Assembly (NCBI RefSeq): GCF_045207785.1
Contig: NZ_CP108776.1
Location: 5,890,001 to 5,954,000 of the forward strand
DNA length: 64,000 nt
Origin: Embleya sp045207785
GTDB lineage: Bacteria; Actinomycetota; Actinomycetes; Streptomycetales; Streptomycetaceae
Reading direction: 5' to 3'
Shown piece after piece: positions 1 through 8,263 of this stretch (within the stretch, counting starts at the first letter, position 1; each line of letters opens with the position of its first letter). The notes beneath the pieces are model-generated. The model had not been told where the DNA came from and did not search any database. It saw nothing but the letters and a program-made list of their open reading frames with translations. The position numbers and the translations under genes are program-made.

Positions 1-480
1 GCGAACGGTGAGGCCGAGCCGGGGCCGCCGGCCTCGCGCTACCTGACCGTGTACGACCTCAAGCACATCGGCGTGCTCAGCGGCGAGCGCGGCGACGTGC
101 ACGACAACGCCGGCACGCCGCTGCCGCCCGAACTGATCGGCGCGGTCACGTCCTCGCGCCTGGACTGCCGGGAGATCCGGCGCTGGCCCAACGTGTCCGC
201 GGGCCGGCTGTTCCCGGCCGGCGACAAGGTGCTGCACCTGACCGCGCACGGCTCGGGCACGGCGATGGGGCGCTGGCTGCACGAGGAGGCCGTCGCCGAC
301 CTGTTGCGCACCCCGGGCGCGCTGGGGCTGCGCTGGTTCGACGCCGGCGAGGGGCTGCACGTCCTGCTGTGCGAGGTGAGCGGGCCGATGTGGCCGCTCC
401 CACCGCACGTGCCCCAGGATCTGGGGCCGGCGGTGTGGAGCGGCTACCGGCAGGTGTACCTGTCCGACACCCCGGGCTGA
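1..480 (+). CDS. Hypothetical protein, 5' end outside window
   Basis: The reading frame is open from the first base and stops at 478-480, so this is the C-terminal part of a longer protein (about 159 residues visible). Codon use is strongly GC3, as expected for real coding DNA here. A GTG at 49 could be an internal start, but no ribosome site precedes it, so truncation is more likely. I recognise no domain. The visible part is soluble, with no membrane segment, and its middle is rich in charged residues and Trp/His. It converges on the M16 peptidase pair with only 7 bases between stop codons. Confidence 0.6.
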   Translation, partial: ANGEAEPGPPASRYLTVYDLKHIGVLSGERGDVHDNAGTPLPPELIGAVTSSRLDCREIRRWPNVSAGRLFPAGDKVLHLTAHGSGTAMGRWLHEEAVADLLRTPGALGLRWFDAGEGLHVLLCEVSGPMWPLPPHVPQDLGPAVWSGYRQVYLSDTPG

Positions 481-487
481 CCCCTCG

Positions 488-1855
488 TCAGAGCGGCGAC
501 GACACCACGTCGAAGCCCGCCGCGCGCAGGTCCGGGACGATCCGCTCGGCGTCGCCCTCGACCACCACCGCGAGCTCGTCGGGCCGCAGGTGGGTCGCCG
601 CCGCGCGGTTGACCGCGGCGAGGTCGGTGCCCAGTATCTCCGCGTACTCGTGCGTGACGTGATCGGTCGGCAACCCGTGCACGATCGCCTCGATCAGGCG
701 GCCGCCGATGCCGCCCGGAGTCTGCAACTGGATCGGCATGCTGCCCAGCGAGTGCGCGCGGGTCGCGGCCAGTTCGTCCGCCGTGACGCCGTCGGCGCGC
801 ATCCGGCGCACCTCGGCGATCGCGTCGGTGATCGCGGCGGCGGTCACCTCGGTGTGCACCGACGCGGACACCGTGAACGAGCCGCTGCGCCGCCCGTGTC
901 CGAAGCTCGCGTGCGCGCCGTACGTGTAGCCCTTGACCTCGCGCAGCAGGTGGTTGAGCCGCGAACCGAAGCTGCCGCCGAGCACGTCGGCGAACAGCTC
1001 GATCGCGATCAGGTCCGGCGTCGAGCGCGGCGGCGCGGTGTGCCCGATCCGCAGCACCGACTGGACCGCGCCCGGCCGGTCCACGACGATCGCGCGCTCG
1101 GTCGAGGGCGCGGTGTCGACCACGGTCGTCTCCGCTCGTGGGGCCGTACCGCCGGCGCCGGCGAACGCGACCCGGCCCAGCTCGGCGAGATCGATGGTGT
1201 CGAGATCGCCGACCACCGCCAGCGTGCCGGGCGCGGTCATCCGACTCGCGTGGAACGCCCGGATCGCGTCCGCGTCCAGCCGCGCCGCGGTCTCCGGCGT
1301 GCCGCCGAGCAGGCCGCCCAGGCGGCTGTCCGCGCCGAACAGGGCCTGCCGGAAGGCGAGTCCGGCCCGGGTGCCGGGCTGCGCCCAGGAGGTCTTGAGC
1401 GAGCGCGCGTGGTCGGCGAGGAAGCGCTCGACATCGGCGTCGGTGAACGCGGGCCGCCGAACGGCCTCCGCGATCAGGTCGAGGCCGGCGCCGAGCCGGT
1501 CGGCCGGCAGGTCGAGGCCGACCTCCTGGGTCTCCCATCCGCACGCGAGCCGCCAGTTGGCGCCCAGGCTCTCGATCGCGAGCCCGAACGCGTCCGCGTC
1601 GCGGTCCAGGCTGCCCTCGTCGAGCAGCGAGCAGGTGATCCGGGCGAGCCCGTCCAGGCCCGCCGGTTCGTGCAGCGCGCCGCTCTCCATGACCAGCTTG
1701 GTCCAGACGAGGGCGGGCCCCGGCAGGTGGGCGCCGATCACCTCGCCGCCGGCCACCGGGATCCGGCGGACCTCGGGGAAGCGGTAGGGGCGCGGGTCGG
1801 CGCCGGTGGGCCGCTCGGCGATCAGGGTGTGCGGGTGCGCGACGTGCTCGCTCAT
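488..1855 (-). CDS. M16 family peptidase, inactive-type subunit
   Basis: A 455-residue pitrilysin/insulinase-family (M16) protein and the second gene of a two-gene operon. The zinc motif HxxEH is absent: the matching stretch reads ARITCSLLDEGS. This is usual for the partner subunit of heterodimeric M16B proteases, where one chain supplies zinc and the other (R/Y motif) helps hold substrate. The N-terminal M16 fold (about 30-190) and the C-terminal M16_C domain (about 190-410) are both present. The ATG at 1855 overlaps the stop of the upstream gene as ATGA, indicating translational coupling and matched subunit amounts. The role is probably peptide degradation or processing; the substrate is unknown. 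Confidence 0.85.
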   Translation of the reverse strand: MSEHVAHPHTLIAERPTGADPRPYRFPEVRRIPVAGGEVIGAHLPGPALVWTKLVMESGALHEPAGLDGLARITCSLLDEGSLDRDADAFGLAIESLGANWRLACGWETQEVGLDLPADRLGAGLDLIAEAVRRPAFTDADVERFLADHARSLKTSWAQPGTRAGLAFRQALFGADSRLGGLLGGTPETAARLDADAIRAFHASRMTAPGTLAVVGDLDTIDLAELGRVAFAGAGGTAPRAETTVVDTAPSTERAIVVDRPGAVQSVLRIGHTAPPRSTPDLIAIELFADVLGGSFGSRLNHLLREVKGYTYGAHASFGHGRRSGSFTVSASVHTEVTAAAITDAIAEVRRMRADGVTADELAATRAHSLGSMPIQLQTPGGIGGRLIEAIVHGLPTDHVTHEYAEILGTDLAAVNRAAATHLRPDELAVVVEGDAERIVPDLRAAGFDVVSSPL

Positions 1856-3198
1856 GCGGCGGCCTCCGGCTCGTTCGTGTCGAGCGACTCGGTCGTCTCG
1901 GCGGCCTCGGCGACCGCGGGCAGGTATTCCAGGACGATGCGGTTGTCGGCGTGCAGGATGTCGACCGCGACCCGCTGCACGTCCTCGGCGGTGACCGCGA
2001 GCAGTTCGTCGAGGTGGCCCCGGATCGACTCGGCGTCGCCGAAGCGGGTGGTGAAGCGGCCGATCGCGTCGGCCCGGCCGCCGGCGGTGGCCACCTCGCG
2101 CAGCCAGTCGCCGGACAGCATGGCCCGGACCCGGTCCAACTCGGCCTCGGTCACCCCGCCGCGCACGACGTCGTCGCACACCGCCACGTACGCGTCGAGC
2201 AGTTCGCCCGGTTCGACCCCCTCGCTCGGCGCGCACGAGCCCATCAGGACCGAGTCGAAGTGCAGGAAGCCCCACGCCGACAGGAACGCGCCGGACGCCT
2301 GGGCGAGTTGGCGCGCGCTCACCAGCTCGCGGTACAGCCGGCTGCCGCGACCGCGGCCGACGATCGCCGCGAGCACGGCCGCCGCGGGCGCGTCCGCGCT
2401 GCCGAACCGGGGCGCGCGGTGGCACAGGAACAGGCGCGGCGTCGGCACGTCCTGACGCAGGGTCACGTGCCGGCCGGCGCCGAACCGGCGCGGCAGCGGG
2501 GCGGGGGAGGGTTGCGGGAACGAGCCGCGCGGCGCGATCCCGCCGAAGTACTTCTCGGCCAGCGCGACGACGTGCTCGGGCTCGACGTCGCCGACCACGG
2601 TCAGCACCGCGTTGTCCGGCGCGTAGTAGGTCTCGTGGAACGCGGTGAAGTCGGCCAGTACCGCGCTGTCCAGCTCGGCCATCGAGCCGATCGTGGAGCT
2701 CGCGTACGGATGGCCCGCCGGGTAGGCGAGGGCCATCATCTCCTCGGTCCAGCTCCCGTACGGCACGTTGTCGTAGCGCTGGCGGCGCTCGTTCTTGACC
2801 ACCTCGCGCTGGTTGTCCAGGGTCTCCTGGGTCAGCGCGAGCGAGCCCATCCGGTCGGCCTCCAGCCACAGCGCGAGTTCGAGCTGCCCGGAAGGGACCG
2901 TCTGGTAGTAGTTCGTGCGGTCGGCGCTCGTCGAGGCGTTGATGCCGTCGCCGCCGCAGCCCTCGATCGCCGCGAAGTGACCGCCCTTGTCGACGTGCGC
3001 CGAGCCCTCGAACATCAGGTGCTCGAAGAGGTGGGCGAAGCCGTGCTTGCCCTCGACCTCGTGCCGCGAGCCCACGTCGTACCAGAGGTTGACCGCGGCC
3101 AGCGGCACGGTGGAGTCGGGACAGACCACCACGCGCAGGCCGTTGTCCAGACTCGTCCGGTGCAGGGTCCACGGGAAGTGGGCGGAAGTTGACGGCAC
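1852..3198 (-). CDS. M16 family zinc metallopeptidase, catalytic subunit
   Basis: A 448-residue M16 peptidase. The inverted zinc motif HLFEH lies at residues 56-60, followed by a conserved acidic and Arg-rich helix around 125-140 that supplies the third zinc ligand. The N-terminal M16 domain runs to about 180, then the M16_C domain. The first catalytic glycine-rich strands (DNGLRVVV, WYDVGSRHE) are typical. No signal peptide is seen, so it is probably cytoplasmic. It is the first gene of the operon with the zinc-less partner. I infer a heterodimeric peptidase of the mitochondrial-processing-peptidase type. The C-terminal 20 residues are acidic (Glu/Thr-rich). Confidence 0.9.
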   Translation of the reverse strand: MPSTSAHFPWTLHRTSLDNGLRVVVCPDSTVPLAAVNLWYDVGSRHEVEGKHGFAHLFEHLMFEGSAHVDKGGHFAAIEGCGGDGINASTSADRTNYYQTVPSGQLELALWLEADRMGSLALTQETLDNQREVVKNERRQRYDNVPYGSWTEEMMALAYPAGHPYASSTIGSMAELDSAVLADFTAFHETYYAPDNAVLTVVGDVEPEHVVALAEKYFGGIAPRGSFPQPSPAPLPRRFGAGRHVTLRQDVPTPRLFLCHRAPRFGSADAPAAAVLAAIVGRGRGSRLYRELVSARQLAQASGAFLSAWGFLHFDSVLMGSCAPSEGVEPGELLDAYVAVCDDVVRGGVTEAELDRVRAMLSGDWLREVATAGGRADAIGRFTTRFGDAESIRGHLDELLAVTAEDVQRVAVDILHADNRIVLEYLPAVAEAAETTESLDTNEPEAAA

Positions 3199-3357
3199 GT
3201 CAGATCCCTCCAGGGGGTCGCGGCGCTCGACGATGGATCACCATTCTTCCAGTCGACCGGCGCGGGCGGGTGGGCCCGAACGCGAAACGACCATCCACAC
3301 GGGTGCGGACACCGTGTGGATGGTCGAAGCGAACGTGCCGCGACGCCGCCGGAGGGG

Positions 3358-3786
3358 CTACTTGACCAGCTCGGCGAACTTCGCCAGCGACTCGATCAGC
3401 GCTTCCTGGGTGGCCTTGGTGACCTTGCCGGCCATCATCTGCACCGCGCCGCCCTTGACCTCGGACTCGATCCGCAGGACCGAACCCTCGCCCGCGGCCT
3501 CGACGATGAACTGCTCGGTCATGATGACGCCCATCGGGCCCTTGCCGTCCAGCGCGAACGACTTGCCCGCCTCGACGTCCTTGATGGTCCACTTGATGTC
3601 CGCCGGGAAGCCCATGAGCTTCATCTTCTCGTCGTACGCGACGCCGGCCTCGAGCTTCTCCGGGGCGCCGTTCGGGAACTCGACGTGGGGCACCATCCAG
3701 GAACCGAAGACGCTGAAGTCGGTCAGCTTCGCCCACACGGCCTCGGGGCTGGCGGCGACCTCGACCTGCTCGTTGATGACGGGCAT
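3358..3786 (-). CDS. SRPBCC (START-like) family protein
   Basis: A 142-residue single-domain protein of the SRPBCC/polyketide-cyclase fold. The opening MPVINEQVEVAASPEAVWAKL and the final long helix (about 120-142) are standard for the fold. The family binds hydrophobic ligands in a deep cavity; Rv0910-like members have been called toxins in M. tuberculosis, but nothing here proves that. There is no membrane segment. It is divergent from recD2, with about 160 bp between the starts. A second SRPBCC protein, not obviously its duplicate, lies at 46281-46715. The ligand is unknown. Confidence 0.8.
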   Translation of the reverse strand: MPVINEQVEVAASPEAVWAKLTDFSVFGSWMVPHVEFPNGAPEKLEAGVAYDEKMKLMGFPADIKWTIKDVEAGKSFALDGKGPMGVIMTEQFIVEAAGEGSVLRIESEVKGGAVQMMAGKVTKATQEALIESLAKFAELVK

Positions 3787-3947
3787 GCGTGTGTCCTAAC
3801 GGTTTTTGAGCTGCGAAGAGCTTGCGGCTCGGAGCATGAAGTCCCCGGAACGTACCGCCGATATGTGACACAGTCAATGGTGTCGTCGTGCAAAATGAGA
3901 ACATGTTCTAGTTATCGTGTCACCCCCGTTGACTACGCTCGGGCGGC

Positions 3948-6203
3948 ATGACAGGCACGCTGCCGGGGATGCCGCCCGGCGCCGAAACCGGGGCCGGGGG
4001 AGGCGCCGTTCTGGACGCCGTCCTGGAACGGATCACCTACCAGAACGACGAGAACGGCTGGACCGTCGCGCGCGTGGACACCGGCCGCCACGGCACCGAA
4101 CTGCTCACCGTCGTGGGCGCGCTGCTCGGCGCGCAGCCCGGCGAGTCGATCCGGATGCGTGGCAAGTGGGGCAGCCACCCGCAGTTCGGGAAGCAGTTCA
4201 TGGTCGAGGCGTTCACGACCGTGCTGCCCGCCACCGTGCAGGGCATCCGGCGCTATCTCGGCTCGGGATTGATCAAGGGCATCGGACCCAAGACCGCCGA
4301 CCGGATCGTGGAGCACTTCGGCGTCCGCTCGCTCGACGTCATCGACGAGGACGCGACCCGACTGATCCAGGTCCCCGGCCTCGGTCCCAAGCGGACGAAG
4401 CTGATCGCCGCCGCGTGGGAGGAGCAGAAGGCGATCAAGGAGGTGATGGTCTTCCTCCAGGGCATCGGCATCTCGACCTCCCCGGCGGTGCGGATCTTCA
4501 AGGAGTACGGCGACGCGTCGATCACCGTCGTGCGCACCGAGCCCTACCGGCTCGCCGCCGACGTGTGGGGGATCGGCTTCAAGACCGCCGACGCGATCGC
4601 CAAGGCGGTGGGGATACCGCACGACGCGCCGCAGCGGGTCAAGGCCGGGATCCAGTACACGCTGTCCGAGGGCACCGAAAGCGGGCACTGCTACCTCCCG
4701 GCCGATGTCCTGGTCGCCGAGGCGGTCAAGATCCTGGACGTGTCGTCCGACCTCGTCGTGCGCTGCCTGAACGACCTGGTCGGCGAGGAGGGCGTGGTGT
4801 GCGAGGAGCTGCCGGGCCCGGTGACCGTGTCGGGCACCCAGGGCGACCCCGTACAGGCCGTCTACCTCGTCCCCTTCCACCGCGCCGAGATCTCCTTGGC
4901 GAGCAGGCTGCGTACACTCCTGGGCGCCCGTGAGGACCGCCTGGCGGCCTTCGCCGACCTCGACTGGGAGCCCGCGCTGGGTTGGCTGCGCGCGCGGACC
5001 GGCACCGCGCTGGCACCCGAGCAGGAACAGGCCGTACGGCTGGCGCTGACCGCCAAGGTCGCGGTGCTCACCGGCGGGCCCGGGTGCGGCAAGAGCTTCA
5101 CCGTGCGTTCGGTGGTGGAACTGGCCCGCGCTCGCGGCGCGACGGTGGTCCTGGCCGCGCCGACCGGGCGCGCCGCCAAGCGGCTCGCGGAGTTGACGGG
5201 GTGTGAGGCGGCCACCGTGCACCGCCTGTTGCAGCTCCAGCCGGGCGGGCAGGCCGCGTACGACCAGGACCGGCCGCTGGACGCGGACCTGGTGGTGGTG
5301 GACGAGGCGTCGATGCTCGACCTGCTGCTCGCCAACAAGCTGGTGAAGGCGGTGCCGCCCGGCGCGCACGTGTTGTTCGTCGGCGACGTCGACCAGCTGC
5401 CCAGCGTCGGCGCGGGCGAGGTGCTGCGCGACCTGCTCGCGGCCGAGCGGCTGCCCCGGGTGCGGCTGACCCGGATCTTCCGCCAGGCCCAGCAGTCCGG
5501 CGTGGTGACCAACGCGCACCGGATCAACGCGGGCCGCCCGCCGATCACCGACGGCCTGACCGACTTCTTCCTGTTCCCCGCCGAGGAGACCGAGGACGCG
5601 GCGGCCCTGACCGTCGACGTGGTCGCGCGCCGGATCCCGCGCAAGTTCGGCCTCGACCCGCGTCGCGACATCCAGGTGCTCGCCCCGATGCACCGCGGCC
5701 CCGCCGGCGCCGGCGCGCTCAACCTGCTGCTCCAGCAGGCGCTGACGCCGTCCCGCGAGGGCCTGCCGGAGAAGCGCTTCGGCGGCCGGACCTTCCGGGT
5801 CGGCGACAAGGTCACCCAGATCCGGAACAACTACGACAAGGGCGCGAACGGCGTCTTCAACGGCACCGGCGGCGTGGTGATCGCGCTGTCCCCGGAGGAG
5901 CAGAAGCTCGTGGTGCGCACGGAGGAGGACGAGGAGGTCGACTACGACTTCGCCGAACTCGACGAGCTGTCGCACGCGTACGCCGTCACGATCCACCGCT
6001 CGCAGGGCAGCGAGTATCCGGCCGTGGTCGTCCCGGTCACCGCGAGTGCGTGGATGATGCTCCAGCGCAACCTGTTGTACACGGCGATCACGCGGGCGAA
6101 GCAGCTCGTGGTCCTGGTCGGTTCGCGGCGGGCGCTGGCTCAGGCGGTGCGGACGGTCTCGGCGGGGAAGCGGTTCACGGGGTTGGCGCACCGGCTCGCG
6201 TAG
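3948..6203 (+). CDS. recD2: RecD2-type 5'-3' DNA helicase
   Basis: 751 residues, the usual length of stand-alone RecD2 (RecD-like without RecBC). In order: an OB-like N-terminal region; tandem helix-hairpin-helix motifs (about 95-230); Walker A GGPGCGKSFT near residue 376; Walker B VVVDEAS near 450; a UvrD-type C-terminal domain with TIHRSQGSEYP near 680. RecD2 unwinds DNA 5' to 3' and is linked to mismatch and oxidative damage repair. No recB or recC neighbour is present, which fits RecD2. The start is the ATG at 3948; the preceding 160 bp separate it from the divergent SRPBCC gene. An inverted repeat follows its stop. Confidence 0.93.
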   Translation: MTGTLPGMPPGAETGAGGGAVLDAVLERITYQNDENGWTVARVDTGRHGTELLTVVGALLGAQPGESIRMRGKWGSHPQFGKQFMVEAFTTVLPATVQGIRRYLGSGLIKGIGPKTADRIVEHFGVRSLDVIDEDATRLIQVPGLGPKRTKLIAAAWEEQKAIKEVMVFLQGIGISTSPAVRIFKEYGDASITVVRTEPYRLAADVWGIGFKTADAIAKAVGIPHDAPQRVKAGIQYTLSEGTESGHCYLPADVLVAEAVKILDVSSDLVVRCLNDLVGEEGVVCEELPGPVTVSGTQGDPVQAVYLVPFHRAEISLASRLRTLLGAREDRLAAFADLDWEPALGWLRARTGTALAPEQEQAVRLALTAKVAVLTGGPGCGKSFTVRSVVELARARGATVVLAAPTGRAAKRLAELTGCEAATVHRLLQLQPGGQAAYDQDRPLDADLVVVDEASMLDLLLANKLVKAVPPGAHVLFVGDVDQLPSVGAGEVLRDLLAAERLPRVRLTRIFRQAQQSGVVTNAHRINAGRPPITDGLTDFFLFPAEETEDAAALTVDVVARRIPRKFGLDPRRDIQVLAPMHRGPAGAGALNLLLQQALTPSREGLPEKRFGGRTFRVGDKVTQIRNNYDKGANGVFNGTGGVVIALSPEEQKLVVRTEEDEEVDYDFAELDELSHAYAVTIHRSQGSEYPAVVVPVTASAWMMLQRNLLYTAITRAKQLVVLVGSRRALAQAVRTVSAGKRFTGLAHRLA

Positions 6204-6267
6204 GGGCGTGGGAGGGGCGTGCGGGCGTGCGGGCGACCCGGTCCGGGGATATGGCACCGGAAAACGC

Positions 6268-6301
6268 GGAACGCCGCCACCCTGGTGGGTGACGGCGTTC
6301 C
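6268..6301. terminator. Bidirectional-type terminator hairpin
   Basis: An inverted repeat with arms GGAACGCCG-C-CACCC and GGGTG-A-CGGCGTTCC (14 paired bases, one mismatch) and a TGGT loop. It lies between the convergent recD2 and pssA genes. There is no T-run, as is common in actinomycetes. It can serve both strands. Confidence 0.7.
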
Positions 6302-6369
6302 GGAGTGCTCGCGGTGCCAGGTGCTCGGTGCTCGCGGCGCGTGTGGTGCGTGCGGCGCGTCGCCTGCGA

Positions 6370-7218
6370 CTAGCGGATCATCCGAAGACCGATGCGCTCG
6401 ACGCCCTTGCGGGCCATCGCCATCGCGGGGACGAGCAGCGCCAGGGTGACCTGGACGGTGGCGCCCATGTCGAGCATCCAGTCGCTGCCGGGCGCGTCGG
6501 CGGCCCAGGCGATCAGGCAGCTCATGCTCAGGCCGATCCCGGCCATGACCAGGATCGCCATGTTGCCCTGCGGCTTGGGGTATTCGACCCGGCTCACCAT
6601 GAGTGCGGCGACGGCCACGATCAGCACGGCGGCCGGCGTGAACGGCAGGTCGAGCAACACGATCGACACGACCGTCATCGCGCCCATCGGAATCGGCATT
6701 CCCTGGAAGACCCCTGGTCGTCCCGGTGTGGTCGCGAATCTCGCGAGGCGCAGGACGCCGGCGATCAGGATCGCCAGCGCGACCACGACGGCCGCGGAGG
6801 CCTGGCCGGTCCCCATCGGGATGGCCGCCCAGGTGACCACGAAGAACGCCGGTGCGACGCCGAACGTGATCACGTCCGCGAGGTTGTCCAGCTGCGCGCC
6901 GAGCGAGGACATCCGCAGCTTGCGCGCGACCATGCCGTCACACAGGTCGCACAGCGCGCCGATCAGCATCAGCACCACGGCGGCGGCCGCGCTGCGGCGG
7001 TCGGCCGGTACCCCGTTGTTGCCGTTGACCTCCACCGCCGCGCAGGCGAGGAAGTAGATCGAGAGGAAGCCGCACGCCGCGTTGCCGAGCGTGAGGACGT
7101 CCGCGACGGAGATCCGCGAGGACAGGCAGGCCTGCGGATCATCCTCGACCGGGGTGCCCAGGATGTTCAGTTCCGGGCCTTCCAGGTCGGTCGTATCGTC
7201 GTAATCAGTCCCGGTCAA
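6370..7218 (-). CDS. pssA: CDP-diacylglycerol-serine O-phosphatidyltransferase
   Basis: A 282-residue integral membrane enzyme that makes phosphatidylserine from CDP-diacylglycerol and serine, the first step to phosphatidylethanolamine. The CDP-alcohol phosphatidyltransferase motif is clear: DLCDGMVAR, then G, then D-x3-D in LGAQLDNLAD. There are seven residues between AR and G, where eight is usual, a small oddity. About six to eight hydrophobic segments follow. The start is a TTG at 7218 with GGGAGA eight bases upstream; it overlaps the end of psd by 14 bp, so the two enzymes of the pathway are coupled. The Asp/Glu-rich N-terminal 25 residues precede the membrane part. Confidence 0.92.
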   Translation of the reverse strand: MTGTDYDDTTDLEGPELNILGTPVEDDPQACLSSRISVADVLTLGNAACGFLSIYFLACAAVEVNGNNGVPADRRSAAAAVVLMLIGALCDLCDGMVARKLRMSSLGAQLDNLADVITFGVAPAFFVVTWAAIPMGTGQASAAVVVALAILIAGVLRLARFATTPGRPGVFQGMPIPMGAMTVVSIVLLDLPFTPAAVLIVAVAALMVSRVEYPKPQGNMAILVMAGIGLSMSCLIAWAADAPGSDWMLDMGATVQVTLALLVPAMAMARKGVERIGLRMIR

Positions 7219-7870
7219 GACGCGTCTCTCCCGCCGTTGTCCGTTGTCCCACGGTAACCGCGGGCTCGATGCCCGGCGGCAGGTACACGTCCACGCGCGA
7301 GCCGAAACGAATCAGCCCGATCCGGTCGCCGCAGGCGACCTCGGTGCCGGGCTCGATGTACGGCACGATACGCCGTGCGACCGTGCCGGCGATCTGGATC
7401 AACTCGACATCGCCGATCGCGGTGTCGAAGATCCACACAACGCGCTCGTTGTGCTCGCTCTCCTTGTTGAACGCCGGGACGAACCCGCCGGCCTTGTGCT
7501 CCACGGACTTCACGACGCCGTCGAGCGGCGCGCGGTTCACGTGCACATTGAGCGGGCTCATGAAGGTGGCGATCCGGGTGCGGCCGTCCGGCCAGGCGTC
7601 GATGCTCTGCACCACGCCGTCGGCCGAGGCGATCACGCCCTCGGTGCCGATCGTGCGCTCCGGGTCACGGAAGAACCACAACATGCCACCGGTCAGCGCC
7701 AGCGTCGGCACGGCCGCGAAGGCCCAGCGCCGGTTGCGCAGTGCTGCCAGACCGGTCAACGCGCCGGTCAGAGCCGTCGGCACCAGCCAGGGAGAGGCTC
7801 CCTTGGCGAGGCGCGGCTTCTGCGTCAGCGCGGACCCCGCCGATGCCGGCGAGGGGAAATCGTCACTCAT
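7205..7870 (-). CDS. psd: Phosphatidylserine decarboxylase proenzyme
   Basis: A 221-residue pyruvoyl enzyme converting phosphatidylserine to phosphatidylethanolamine. It is of the short archaeal-type Psd class: one or two hydrophobic segments near the N-terminus (about 30-70), then the catalytic domain. The self-cleavage site is the Gly-Ser in RFGSRVDVYLPP near the C-terminus; cleavage gives the pyruvoyl alpha chain. The His in NVHVNRAPLDG is also typical. I place the start at the ATG at 7870 (AAAGG upstream) rather than an in-frame codon 15 residues earlier. It is the first gene of the psd-pssA operon. Confidence 0.92.
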   Translation of the reverse strand: MSDDFPSPASAGSALTQKPRLAKGASPWLVPTALTGALTGLAALRNRRWAFAAVPTLALTGGMLWFFRDPERTIGTEGVIASADGVVQSIDAWPDGRTRIATFMSPLNVHVNRAPLDGVVKSVEHKAGGFVPAFNKESEHNERVVWIFDTAIGDVELIQIAGTVARRIVPYIEPGTEVACGDRIGLIRFGSRVDVYLPPGIEPAVTVGQRTTAGETRLDRD

Positions 7871-8263
7871 CGAGAACCTTTGTCGGGGGGCGTGCCCGTC
7901 GGTAACGGGCGGCACTCGGCGGATGCTACCTAGGTGGAGGGCACTCGCGCTTCCGGCGGTGATTGCTCACGACCTGCCAGTCTCGCCCAAATCGGCGCAT
8001 TCCGGACGCTACTTGGGTGTTTCTTGGCCTCGGAACCGGTTGCCCGTGTCCACAAGGTTGCCCTCCGCACATGCCTGCTGTGAAGGGGCCGCAGGTCCGC
8101 TCCCCGTACGCGGTCCGTGGCGTCGATCACGTTGGCCGTAGCGTCCCGTCGGCCCGTACCGGTTGGCACGGCCTATGGCGGATCGTCACAAAAACGTGAC
8201 ACGGCGGCGGACTGGGATCCACCGCCGTACCCACAAGGGTAATCGCGCTTATGTGACGTTCCG
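7871..8263. other. Intergenic region upstream of psd
   Basis: About 390 bp between the psd start and the 3' end of the amidohydrolase. No credible gene is seen: short open frames here lack ribosome sites and family resemblance. A short inverted repeat GTCAC-n6-GTGAC is at 8185-8200. The psd promoter should lie here, but I cannot identify it with confidence. Confidence 0.5.

Noticed and set aside
488..3172. Single 894-residue open frame spanning both M16 genes
   Set aside because: Its N-terminal half is an Arg-rich shadow of the catalytic subunit. The real second gene starts at 1855 with an ATGA overlap.
3358..3786. Toxin of a toxin-antitoxin pair (Rv0910-like)
   Set aside because: SRPBCC similarity alone does not support a toxin, and no antitoxin gene is adjacent.
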